DNA of 53,723 bases from a bacterium. GTDB taxonomy: Bacteria; Myxococcota_A; Bradymonadia; REDH01. How positions within the stretch are numbered: position 1 is the first letter of the stretch; each line of letters starts with the position of its first letter. Both the position numbers and the translations under genes were made by a program. Below are positions 33,863 to 42,156 of the stretch, in pieces. The notes beneath the pieces are model-generated. The model ran no database searches. It was not told the DNA's origin and saw nothing but the letters and a program-made list of their open reading frames with translations. The stretch spans positions 1 through 53,723 of the forward strand of contig JAUICO010000019.1 in assembly GCA_030427825.1 (NCBI GenBank). The letters run 5' to 3'.

Positions 33863-36496
33863 ATGCCCTCATTTCCTCACAAATCGATTCTTCCCCTGCT
33901 GCTGGTCGGCGCGATGATCGCCGTGGCGCTGCCCGCTGTCCCGTCCGCCGCACAGAACAGCGGCGCCTCCGGCGCAAACTCCGGCGGACGCCCCGCCATC
34001 ATCCGCCGCGGCGATCCGGATGAGGCCGAAGCGCCCAACACCGAGCCGGACGAAGAAGCGCCATCACAGCAGACAGCCCCTCAGCGTGCCAACACGCCGT
34101 CGCGACAGAACGCGGTCGCCGCCGAGCCGGAGCCCAGCGGTCCACGAGTACTGACCCCCGAAGACCTGGTGCCGGACTCGGATCCGATGGGCGCCAACTT
34201 TGCTGACCAGTTCGACCCCTTCGACCCGCCCCGCGACATTCGCGTGCACATCGACTTCGACCAGGCCGACCTGAACGACGTCGTCATGTGGATCTCCGCG
34301 CTGACCGGTCGCAACTTCATCATCGCCGACACGATCGCGTCGAGTAAGAAAATCACCATCATCTCGCCCCGTCCGGTGTCGATCGCGGAGGCGTATCGCG
34401 CTTTCATCGCGGCGTTGCAGATGAACGGGCTGACGATCGTTCCTTTCGGCAGCTTCCTGAAAATCGTCGAGGCCGGCACCGCCCAGCAGCAGGCGACCGA
34501 CATCAGCACAAACGCGTCCCAGATTCCCAACGACGACCGAATGGTGACGCACATCCATCAGCTGGACCACGTCAGCATTTCGACGGTGCAGCCGGTCATC
34601 GATGCGCTGAAGACCGAGTCCGCCCGCATTATCGCGTACGAGCCGACGAACTCGATGATCATTACCGAGACCGGCAACAACATGCGGCGCCTGCTCGACG
34701 TCATCCGCAGACTCGACGTGCCCAGCGGTCAGGAACAGATCAACATGTACCAGGTGCGGTACGCGGACGCAGAGGAGCTGAAGTCGCTGCTCCTGGAGCT
34801 CTTCCAACGGGACGAGCAGCAGCAGCAGCAGCAGGCGACGCGAACGACGGCGACGAGCCGACGAGCGCGACGACGACAGGCCGAAGAAGAAGCTGCGGCG
34901 GCGGCCGCTTCGACCACGGTTTCGGGCGAAGCGCTCTCGTCGGTGACGGTGTCGGAGATCATCTCAGATACGCGTACCAACCAGCTGATCATTATCTCTA
35001 CGGCCCGTTCTTACGAACGCATGCTCACCATCATTGAACAGCTCGACGTGCCGATTCCAGGCGAAGGCCAGATCCACGTGCTCTTTCTCGAGAACGCGGA
35101 CGCGACCGAGCTCGCGAGCACCCTGCAGTCCCTCACGCAGAGTGTTGAGGAGCAGAATAACGCGGGCCAGGGCGCGACCACGACGCGGCGACGCGCCGCT
35201 GCCCAGGCCTCCGACAATGACAGCGCTGCCGCCGGGCCGGTGACAGCAACATTCAGCGGCGACATTTCAATAACGGCTGATGAACCGACGAACGCCCTGG
35301 TCGTGGTCGCCAGCCTCAGGGACTTCCTGACCCTGAGTACCGTGGTCGAACAGCTCGATCGTCGCCGTCAGCAGGTCTACGTCGAAGCCGTGATCATGGA
35401 GATTCGTCTGAGCCGGCGTAACGAGCTCGGCCTCACGTTCCACGGTGGCGGCGACCCCGGCATCGGTGGCGACAGCTCTCCCGTCGCCGGCGGAACCGGC
35501 ATCAGCAGCCTCGCCAGCCTGGCTACCAGCGACGGATTCCAGGGACTCGCCCTCGGTATCCAGGGCGCAGAGATTCCCGGCATCTCGGACGTGCTCGGCA
35601 TCGGCCTGCCCTCCTTCGGCGCCATCCTTCAGGCGATTCAGACCGACGACAACGTCAACGTGCTGTCGACGCCGCATATCCTCACAATGGACAACGAAGA
35701 AGCCGAGATCGTTGTCGGCGAAAACGTACCCTTCGTTACGAGCACCACCGGCGCCGGCAGTCTCGGCAGCCTGACCGGACTCCTCGGACAGGGGAGCGCC
35801 GGCCTCGGCGGCCTCGGCAGCCTCGCCGGCCTCGGGAGTCTGGGTGGCGTCAACATCCAGCGCCAGGACGTGGCCTTGACCCTGCGCATCACGCCGCAGA
35901 TCAACGAGAGTGACTTCGTCCGCCTGGAGATTGAGCAGCAGATCGACGACATCTCATCGGATGATGAAGTGCGCGGTCCCACCACCACCACCCGTCAGAT
36001 TCGCACGACGGTGTCGGTGCAGGACCAGCAGACCGTCGTACTCGGCGGACTCATGCGCGACAGTACTCGCTCGACGGTCAGCAAGGTACCCGTGCTCGGC
36101 GACATCCCGCTGCTCGGGCACCTCTTCAGAGACACGAACACCACCACGGTAAAGAACAACCTCCTCCTTCTGCTCACACCCTACATCATTCGCGATCCAC
36201 AGGACTTTCAGGAGATCTTCCGACGGAAGATGCAGGAGCGCGAGGAGTTCATGGCCTGGTTCGGACGTCGCGGACCGGAGTACGTACGCAGCGTAGATTA
36301 CGCGAGAAAGGACGGTCCCATCCAGTCCATGTTTGAGACCATCACCGGTGCCCTCGACTCGGAGACACAGCGCCGTCGCGCGTTCGGAACGGACACGACG
36401 GAAGTGCCCCTTGTCGCTCCCGAGATGGAGCCCATCCGAATCCGTATTGAGGACCTGGACCCCGAGCCGGGGACCGAGGCTCCCGCCAATCCCTGA
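33863..36496 (+). CDS. gspD: T2SS outer-membrane secretin GspD
   Basis: The 877-residue protein forms the outer-membrane secretion pore. The ATG at 33863 (after GGGA) gives a signal peptide (ILPLLLVGAMIAVALPAVPSA); the longer frame from 33758 lacks one. After a Pro/Ala/Gln-rich linker come the N0 domain (DFDQADLNDVVMWISALTG), N1 (VTHIHQLDHVSISTVQPVI), N2 (INMYQVRYADAEELKSLL) split by a poly-Gln/Arg/Ala insert, N3, and the secretin core (VYVEAVIMEIRLSRRNELGL, VLSTPHILTMDNEEAEIVVG, VPVLGDIPLLGHLF). The gate loop after VPFVTS is expanded into a Gly/Leu/Ser repeat. Gap to gspE: 15 bp. Confidence 0.96.
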   Translation: MPSFPHKSILPLLLVGAMIAVALPAVPSAAQNSGASGANSGGRPAIIRRGDPDEAEAPNTEPDEEAPSQQTAPQRANTPSRQNAVAAEPEPSGPRVLTPEDLVPDSDPMGANFADQFDPFDPPRDIRVHIDFDQADLNDVVMWISALTGRNFIIADTIASSKKITIISPRPVSIAEAYRAFIAALQMNGLTIVPFGSFLKIVEAGTAQQQATDISTNASQIPNDDRMVTHIHQLDHVSISTVQPVIDALKTESARIIAYEPTNSMIITETGNNMRRLLDVIRRLDVPSGQEQINMYQVRYADAEELKSLLLELFQRDEQQQQQQATRTTATSRRARRRQAEEEAAAAAASTTVSGEALSSVTVSEIISDTRTNQLIIISTARSYERMLTIIEQLDVPIPGEGQIHVLFLENADATELASTLQSLTQSVEEQNNAGQGATTTRRRAAAQASDNDSAAAGPVTATFSGDISITADEPTNALVVVASLRDFLTLSTVVEQLDRRRQQVYVEAVIMEIRLSRRNELGLTFHGGGDPGIGGDSSPVAGGTGISSLASLATSDGFQGLALGIQGAEIPGISDVLGIGLPSFGAILQAIQTDDNVNVLSTPHILTMDNEEAEIVVGENVPFVTSTTGAGSLGSLTGLLGQGSAGLGGLGSLAGLGSLGGVNIQRQDVALTLRITPQINESDFVRLEIEQQIDDISSDDEVRGPTTTTRQIRTTVSVQDQQTVVLGGLMRDSTRSTVSKVPVLGDIPLLGHLFRDTNTTTVKNNLLLLLTPYIIRDPQDFQEIFRRKMQEREEFMAWFGRRGPEYVRSVDYARKDGPIQSMFETITGALDSETQRRRAFGTDTTEVPLVAPEMEPIRIRIEDLDPEPGTEAPANP

Positions 36497-36511
36497 AGCA
36501 CGCAGGCACGC

Positions 36512-38233
36512 ATGTTCAATCGGCCAAGACTTGGTGAAATCCTGGTCGACATCGGCGCGACAGACAGCGCGCATGTCGATGCAGCGCTGGAAGAGCAGCT
36601 TCGGAGCGGCGCGCGCATCGGACATATCCTGCTCTCCGGCGGCCACATCACGCCTCTTGAGCTGACGCGAGCGCTCGCCGGCCAGGCCGATGTACCATTT
36701 GTAGACGAGATCGATGTCGACTCTATCGACCTCGACCTGCTCGACCAGCTCGCGATCAATTACGCCCGGTCGCGCAAGACGCTGCCCCTCAAGCGCAACG
36801 CCGACCACGTCGTTGTCGCCGTCGTAGACCCCACCGACGTCGTAACGATCGATCAGGTCGCCACCGCGCTGCGCTCCCGGGTCGAGCCCGTCGCGGTGCC
36901 CGAACAGACACTCATCGACGCGCTGAACACGGCGTACGACCGCCATGACCGCCTGAAGGGCTCGTATGGCACGATGCTCGAGGGTGACAGTGAAGATGAA
37001 ATCGCGGACCCCGGCTTCGAAGACGTGGTCGACCTGCTCGGCGCGGGCGACGACGACGAAGCGCCGGTCATTCAGTTCGTAAACACGACCTTTGTACGTG
37101 CCTCCCGTGATCGGGCCTCGGATATTCACATCGAACCGCAGGAACACCGTGTGTGTGTGCGCTTCCGAATCGACGGCGTGCTCCGTGAAGTCGCCGAAGT
37201 ACCGAAGCGCTTTCACTCGTCGATCGCCGCTCGCATCAAGATCATGGCGAGCCTGAACATCGCCGAGAAGCGCCTGCCGCAGGACGGACGAATTCGCATC
37301 AAGCTGGCAGGCAAGGACATCGACATTCGTGTCGCTACGGCCCCCCTCTCCCACGGCGAGCGCATTACGATGCGCCTGCTCGACAAGTCGCAGGTACTCC
37401 TCGATCTCGCGACCATCGGGATGCACAAGACCACCCTGGCCCACGTCGAGGAGCTGATTCATCAGCCCTACGGGATCCTCCTCGTTACCGGGCCAACGGG
37501 TTCGGGCAAGACGACGACGCTGTATTCCGCCCTGTCCCGTATCAATACACCGGACCGGAATATTCTGACGGTCGAAGACCCGGTGGAGTACCAGCTGCAG
37601 GGCATCTCCCAGGTCGCCGTCAACCCGAAGATTGACCTGACCTTCGCAAACGGACTGCGCTCCTTCCTTCGACACGACCCCGACGTCATCATGGTCGGTG
37701 AGATTCGTGACGGCCTCACCGCCGAGATTGCGATCCAGGCGTCGCTCACGGGCCACCTTGTGCTGTCGACGGTCCATACAAACGACGCGGCCGGTGCCTT
37801 CACCCGCCTCATCGACATGGGCGTAGAGCCCTTTCTGGTCGCGTCATCCCTGATCGGGATCATGGCTCAGCGACTGGTACGCCGCCTCTGTAAGCACTGC
37901 AAACATCCGATTCGACCGGAGCACAACGTAGTCGCGAAGCTCGACATCACGCCCGAACAGCTCGAAGCGTCCGGCGGGGTGATCTATGAAGCCCGTGGCT
38001 GCAGCGAATGCTCAGATCTCGGGTATCGCGGTCGTACCGGCATTTACGAGATGCTGCTCGTGACAGACGAGATTCGACGTCTGGTCATGACGCGCAACGA
38101 CGCCGGCACCATCAAGCGCGCCGCGCTCAGCGATGGCATGCGAACCCTGCGCATCGACGGCGCCGAGAAGGTGCTCAGCGGCGTCACTACGATCGAAGAA
38201 GTGTTGCGCGTGACCCAATCCGAAGTCGTCTGA
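36512..38233 (+). CDS. gspE: T2SS ATPase GspE
   Basis: The 573-residue cytoplasmic ATPase powers pseudopilus assembly. The N-terminal domain (LGEILVDIGATDSAHVDAAL) is followed by the catalytic domain with Walker A GPTGSGKTTT, the Asp box ILTVEDPVEYQL, Walker B DPDVIMVGEIRD and the His box HLVLSTVHTNDA. The tetracysteine zinc element is present (CKHCKH, then GCSECSD). RASDIHIEPQEHRVCVRFRIDG is also typical. It ends 4 bp before gspF, so the two are probably translationally coupled. Confidence 0.97.
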   Translation: MFNRPRLGEILVDIGATDSAHVDAALEEQLRSGARIGHILLSGGHITPLELTRALAGQADVPFVDEIDVDSIDLDLLDQLAINYARSRKTLPLKRNADHVVVAVVDPTDVVTIDQVATALRSRVEPVAVPEQTLIDALNTAYDRHDRLKGSYGTMLEGDSEDEIADPGFEDVVDLLGAGDDDEAPVIQFVNTTFVRASRDRASDIHIEPQEHRVCVRFRIDGVLREVAEVPKRFHSSIAARIKIMASLNIAEKRLPQDGRIRIKLAGKDIDIRVATAPLSHGERITMRLLDKSQVLLDLATIGMHKTTLAHVEELIHQPYGILLVTGPTGSGKTTTLYSALSRINTPDRNILTVEDPVEYQLQGISQVAVNPKIDLTFANGLRSFLRHDPDVIMVGEIRDGLTAEIAIQASLTGHLVLSTVHTNDAAGAFTRLIDMGVEPFLVASSLIGIMAQRLVRRLCKHCKHPIRPEHNVVAKLDITPEQLEASGGVIYEARGCSECSDLGYRGRTGIYEMLLVTDEIRRLVMTRNDAGTIKRAALSDGMRTLRIDGAEKVLSGVTTIEEVLRVTQSEVV

Positions 38234-38237
38234 GGCC

Positions 38238-39464
38238 ATGCCGGTATACGAATACACAGGCGTCAACCGCACCGGAAAGAAGGTCAAAGGACTCTTCGAT
38301 GCCGAGAATCCCCGCTCCCTGCGAGACGCGCTGAAGGCGCAGCACATCTACGTCACGGAGTTTGCCGAGGGCAAGAAGGCCCTCGAGAAGAAAAAGGGCG
38401 ACATTGAGCTGCCCTGGGAAAACCGCATCTCACTGCGGGACGTTGCCATCCTTACGCGACAGCTGGCGACGCAGCAGAAAGCCGGCATTCCTCTTGCTAC
38501 CTGCCTGACCGCGCTCGTTGAGCAGACGGAGCATGAAGCACTCAAGGCGGTGCTGTCGGACGTGCGTCAGAAGGTGAATGAAGGCTCCTCATTGAACGCG
38601 GCGCTTGCTGACCACCCCAAGGCCTTCAGCGACCTCTACGTGAACATGATTCGTGCCGGCGAGAGTACCGGCGCGCTCGACACCGTGTTGTACCGGCTCG
38701 CGGACTTTCTCGACACACAGGTGGGTCTGCGCTCGAAAATCTCAGGTGCCCTCGCCTACCCGATTCTCATGTCGATTCTTTCGGCGGCGATCGTGGCCTT
38801 TCTCATGGGCTTCGTCGTTCCGAAAATCACCCAGATCTACGCAGACCAGGAAGAGGGGCTGCCGCTGATCACCAGGATTCTGATCGCGGCAAGTAACTTC
38901 ATCGCGTCGTGGTGGTTCCTCGTCTTTCTCGTCGCCTGCGGCTTCGGCTTTTACAGCTTCCTACAGTGGAAGAAGACCGACGCCGGGCGAGCCAAATGGG
39001 ACGCATTCGTCCTCCGCTCTCCGGTATTCGGGAAGCTGACACGGCTCATCGCGATGACCCGGTTTTCCCGAACTCTGGCGACGCTTCTGGGCGCCGGTGT
39101 GCCACTGCTGAAGGCGCTCGACATAATTAAGAACATTCTCGGGAACACAGTGCTGATCAACGTGGTTGAACAGGCAAGACTCAACATCCGTGAAGGCGAG
39201 AGCATCGCGGTTCCCTTGAAGCGTTCCGGCGAATTCCCACCCATGGTCACCCACATGATCGCTGTCGGCGAACAGACAGGCGCACTCGAGGAGATGCTGC
39301 ACAATGTGGCCGACTCCTATGACCAGCAGGTCGACGCAAAGATCACCTCGCTGACCTCGCTGCTTGAGCCCGTAATGATCGTCGTGATGGGCGGCGCTGT
39401 CGCCTTCATCGTTTTCGCAATTCTTATCCCCATTCTTCGAATGAACTCCGCCGCGATGGGCTGA
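38238..39464 (+). CDS. gspF: T2SS inner-membrane platform protein GspF
   Basis: The 408-residue polytopic protein begins PVYEYTGVNRTGKKVKGLFD, and has the two homologous cytoplasmic domains of the family, each with the GESTGAL / GEQTGAL signature (MIRAGESTGALDTVL, MIAVGEQTGALEEML). Three membrane helices are visible: about 170-195, about 220-240 and near the C-terminus (LEPVMIVVMGGAVAFIVFAIL). Length is normal for GspF. It connects the ATPase to the pseudopilus. The gspG gene follows 23 bp downstream after CAGGAG. Confidence 0.96.
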   Translation: MPVYEYTGVNRTGKKVKGLFDAENPRSLRDALKAQHIYVTEFAEGKKALEKKKGDIELPWENRISLRDVAILTRQLATQQKAGIPLATCLTALVEQTEHEALKAVLSDVRQKVNEGSSLNAALADHPKAFSDLYVNMIRAGESTGALDTVLYRLADFLDTQVGLRSKISGALAYPILMSILSAAIVAFLMGFVVPKITQIYADQEEGLPLITRILIAASNFIASWWFLVFLVACGFGFYSFLQWKKTDAGRAKWDAFVLRSPVFGKLTRLIAMTRFSRTLATLLGAGVPLLKALDIIKNILGNTVLINVVEQARLNIREGESIAVPLKRSGEFPPMVTHMIAVGEQTGALEEMLHNVADSYDQQVDAKITSLTSLLEPVMIVVMGGAVAFIVFAILIPILRMNSAAMG

Positions 39465-39487
39465 GTTCGAAGCACAGGAGTAGCGCA

Positions 39488-39883
39488 ATGCGCACCGACA
39501 CCAACACAACCACCGTCGCCGCCGTCAACCAGCGAGGTATGACACTCGTCGAAATCATGATCGTTCTCGCGATCATGGCATCGGTGATGGGCATCGTCGC
39601 CTTTGCTGTTATCCCCAACATCGCACGGTCTAAGGTGAAGAACGCCGAGATCGAGGCCGCGAAGTGGGCACAGCAGTGCGACATTTACCTCGCCACCGAA
39701 GGCGAATACCCGGATTCCCTTGAGCAGGTCGCCGAGTACATGTCCGGCGCCAGCATGGACGACCCCTGGGGCAACGCCTACCGCCTTGAGACCGGCGACG
39801 GCTGCGCCAAGGTGTGTTCATCGGGCAAGGACGGCAGCAACAACACCGAAGACGACGTCTGCGCGCCCAAAGACTGTCAGTAA
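39488..39883 (+). CDS. gspG: T2SS major pseudopilin GspG
   Basis: The 131-residue prepilin has the type III signal NQRG|MTLVEIMIVLAIMASV, cut after Gly17, with Glu5 of the mature protein present. The globular domain keeps AEIEAAKWAQQCDIYLATEGEYP and DDPWGNAYRLE. The C-terminal loop SGKDGSNNTEDD corresponds to the calcium site of GspG proteins. Four cysteines lie in this tail (DGCAKVCSS, DVCAPKDCQ), probably as disulfides, unlike E. coli GspG. A row of stem-loops follows before gspH, in keeping with a higher level of this major subunit. Confidence 0.95.
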   Translation: MRTDTNTTTVAAVNQRGMTLVEIMIVLAIMASVMGIVAFAVIPNIARSKVKNAEIEAAKWAQQCDIYLATEGEYPDSLEQVAEYMSGASMDDPWGNAYRLETGDGCAKVCSSGKDGSNNTEDDVCAPKDCQ

Positions 39884-39895
39884 TGAGACGGTCCG

Positions 39896-39975
39896 GGAGT
39901 TTTGACTCCGTCGGCCGGGGCTCTGCCGCGGCCCCCGCAAGGGAGCATGGCTCCCTTGACCCTCTTTTTGGGGTC
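39896..39975 (+). terminator. Four stem-loops between gspG and gspH, partial terminator candidate
   Basis: In order: GGAGT/ACTCC (39896-39909), GGGGC/GCCCC (39917-39935), AAGGGAGC-atg-GCTCCCTT (39939-39957, perfect 8-bp stem) and GACCC/GGGTC (39958-39975) with a TCTTTTTG loop. The T run lies 7 bases after the third stem, so termination might be partial. The fourth stem covers the GGGG that would serve as the gspH ribosome site. Confidence 0.6.
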
Positions 39976-39977
39976 GG

Positions 39978-40670
39978 ATGATGAAGGCCTTGCGCGACTT
40001 CAGAAAGCGGTGCTCGCACCGGACAACGGCGACGACTTGTCGAAAGCACTCTGAAGTTGGGATGTCACTCATCGAAGTGATGATAGCGCTTGCTATCGCT
40101 GCGGCGATGATGGCTATCGCCGGGCTCAGCGCCGCGGGACTGACAGCGCAGGACCGCCGTTCAGCCTCCTTAGAGTTGGCCGCGAACATTCGCTACGTGT
40201 ACGAGCGTGCGGCCATCAACGGCTGGCGCTACGACATCGTCCTGGACTTCGACACGCACGAGTACTGGGCGGAATGCCACCGGGGGCACGTATCTGCAGA
40301 CCGTGAAGAGCGCGACCCCACCGCGTCCGAGATTGCCTTTGGTCGCGATCCGGACGACCCCTTCGCGACAGGGGCTGCAGCGACACCTGAGCTGCAGGGC
40401 TGTGATGACCGCGTGATTCAGCGCGGCAAGCTGGGGCGAAACATCGAGTTCGACCGCGTCATCACGATGCGCTCCGACGAGGAGATTGTTGAGGGACAGG
40501 CTCGCATCGCGATGTTCCCCAACGGCTTCGCAGAGCGCAGCGTGATCTGGATCAAAGACAGCCGGGACAAGTTCATGACCCTCTTCGTCGACGAGATGAC
40601 GGGGCGGGTCGTGATCGAAGGCGGCGACCAGGACCTGCCGCGTGATTACTTCGACGTCGAGGAGGATTGA
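39978..40670 (+). CDS. gspH: T2SS minor pseudopilin GspH
   Basis: The 230-residue prepilin has a basic leader of 28 residues ending SEVG|MSLIEVMIALAIAAAMMAIAG, with Glu5 present. The mature part has the pattern of GspH (LELAANIRYVYERAAINGWRYDIVLDFDTHEYW) and a beta-rich C-terminal domain with IAMFPNGFAERSVIWI and MTGRVVIEGG. It sits in the usual place between G and I. The start could be the first (39978) or second (39981) of two adjacent ATGs. Its last base is shared with the ATG of gspI. Confidence 0.88.
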   Translation: MMKALRDFRKRCSHRTTATTCRKHSEVGMSLIEVMIALAIAAAMMAIAGLSAAGLTAQDRRSASLELAANIRYVYERAAINGWRYDIVLDFDTHEYWAECHRGHVSADREERDPTASEIAFGRDPDDPFATGAAATPELQGCDDRVIQRGKLGRNIEFDRVITMRSDEEIVEGQARIAMFPNGFAERSVIWIKDSRDKFMTLFVDEMTGRVVIEGGDQDLPRDYFDVEED

Positions 40671-41326
40671 TGCACCTCCACGCGCCGACCACACGCCGCA
40701 ACGCAACCGGCGCCCAGGCGGGCTTTACGCTGCTTGAAGTGATGATCGCGATTGCGATTGTTGCCCTCTCATTCACGGTCTTGATCGGCGCCCAGAGTCG
40801 CTCCACACAAAACGGACAGCAGGCCAACGCCCTGGCGCGCGCGGCCATGCTCGCAAAGTCCAAGATGTTTGATATCGAGGGCGAACAGCTCGCGGAAGGG
40901 TTCGCTCTGGATGCCGATGAGATGAGGGGAGACTTCCGCGACGAGGGATTCCCGGACATCGAGTGGGAAGCGACGGTGGAGCCCGTCGAGCTGGGCGATG
41001 ACGCATCGGCGGTGTTTCAGCAGCAGGCGATGGGCCAGCTCTATGGCGGCGCCGAAGGCGACGGCGGTGCGCTGACCGGTGCGCAAGGCGTGAGTCAGAT
41101 GCTGCCGATGATTCTCGGCTTCGTTCCACAGATCGTGAACGAGGTTGGCGAGCGGCTTCGCCGGGTGACGCTGACAGTTCGGTGGAACGACCTTGTCGGC
41201 GATCGCGAGCTGACCGTGGCGCAGTACATCGTCGATCTGGAGCCCAAAGAAGGCACCGACGAGATGCAGGATGCTGCCGAAGACGCCATCATCGATGCCG
41301 TCATGAACTCCGGTGACGCCCCATGA
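40670..41326 (+). CDS. gspI: T2SS minor pseudopilin GspI
   Basis: The 218-residue prepilin has the cleavage site AQAG|FTLLEVMIAIAIVALSFT after Gly18, with Glu5 present. The following SRSTQNGQQANALARAAMLAKSKM and the C-terminal VTLTVRWNDLVGDRELTVAQYI are typical of GspI. It is longer than most (about 125 residues) because of an inserted Gly/Ala/Gln-rich stretch around residues 110-155. AGGAGG lies four bases before the ATG, and the stop of gspH overlaps it (TGATG). Confidence 0.9.
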   Translation: MHLHAPTTRRNATGAQAGFTLLEVMIAIAIVALSFTVLIGAQSRSTQNGQQANALARAAMLAKSKMFDIEGEQLAEGFALDADEMRGDFRDEGFPDIEWEATVEPVELGDDASAVFQQQAMGQLYGGAEGDGGALTGAQGVSQMLPMILGFVPQIVNEVGERLRRVTLTVRWNDLVGDRELTVAQYIVDLEPKEGTDEMQDAAEDAIIDAVMNSGDAP

Positions 41327-42156
41327 AGCGCGTGCACACAAGCAACGAGCAGGGACTCACCATTCTCGAGGTCATGATCGCCCTCGCCCTGCTGGCGACG
41401 ATCTCGGCGCTGACCTGGGGCACGATGTCGTCGAGCTTCAAGTTGCGCAACGCCGCGACGACGCGCTTCGAGACCCTGCAATCCATGCGCCGCGCGGTAG
41501 ACAGGATCACGACCGAACTCTCGATGGCCTTCGTCGTTGACGAGGATTTTGAAGAGCTTGCTGCGAATCGGGAGATTACCTACCGGACGGTCTTCGAAGG
41601 TGACAACGACGAGCTGACCTTCACGACGATGTCGCACCTTCAGTACTATGACGACATGCCGTCGAGCGGTCAGGCCGAGATTACGTATCGTGTCCAGAGC
41701 CAACGGGGGCGCGACGGTCGCATGCACCGCAACCTGGTGCGCCGCGAAGACGCGCCCATCGATGACCGCCCGGACCGCGGCGGGCGCCTGTACACTGTTC
41801 TTCGCGACGTCGAGGACCTCGAGTTCGAGTACTGGGACGGCGACCGCGAGATTGCCGGCGATGCGTGGACGCGCTCGTGGGACGCATACGGCGACCACGA
41901 AGGCGTACTGCCGGACCGGGTGCGCGTGCGCGTTGAGGTGAAGAACCCCTTTGGAAACCGCGACAACTTCACGATTGTCGGCCAGGCTCGCATCCAACTT
42001 CGTGACCCGCTCTTCATCCTGCCTGCCGACATGGCCGAGGCCCTCGACTCGATCGCCGATGCGCAGGAAGACCAGTTGCAGAATCAGGCAGAGTCCCTTG
42101 TCGACGAGGTGCAGCGGCAGCTCGGCTCCGGCGACAACGCGGAGCGCAACCGATGA
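41323..42156 (+). CDS. gspJ: T2SS minor pseudopilin GspJ
   Basis: The 277-residue prepilin is cut after Gly11 (NEQG|LTILEVMIALALLATISAL), with Glu5 present. FETLQSMRRAVDRITTELSMAF and the beta-rich GRLYTVLRDVEDLEFEYWDG are typical of GspJ, which forms the pseudopilus tip with GspI and GspK. An extra Asp/Glu/Gln-rich helical tail of about 40 residues follows the globular domain. The ATG overlaps the gspI stop by four bases, and the gspK ATG overlaps its own stop in the same way. Confidence 0.92.
   Translation: MKRVHTSNEQGLTILEVMIALALLATISALTWGTMSSSFKLRNAATTRFETLQSMRRAVDRITTELSMAFVVDEDFEELAANREITYRTVFEGDNDELTFTTMSHLQYYDDMPSSGQAEITYRVQSQRGRDGRMHRNLVRREDAPIDDRPDRGGRLYTVLRDVEDLEFEYWDGDREIAGDAWTRSWDAYGDHEGVLPDRVRVRVEVKNPFGNRDNFTIVGQARIQLRDPLFILPADMAEALDSIADAQEDQLQNQAESLVDEVQRQLGSGDNAERNR

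Noticed and set aside
35954..37777. 607-codon open frame antisense to gspD/gspE, and similar long antisense frames at 13627-15138, 30631-32370, 25203-26279, 21709-22791 and 49547-50692
   Set aside because: They are exact shadows of well-supported genes in GC-rich DNA, have no ribosome sites or domain signatures, and their translations are Arg/Val/Asp-rich with no recognisable order.
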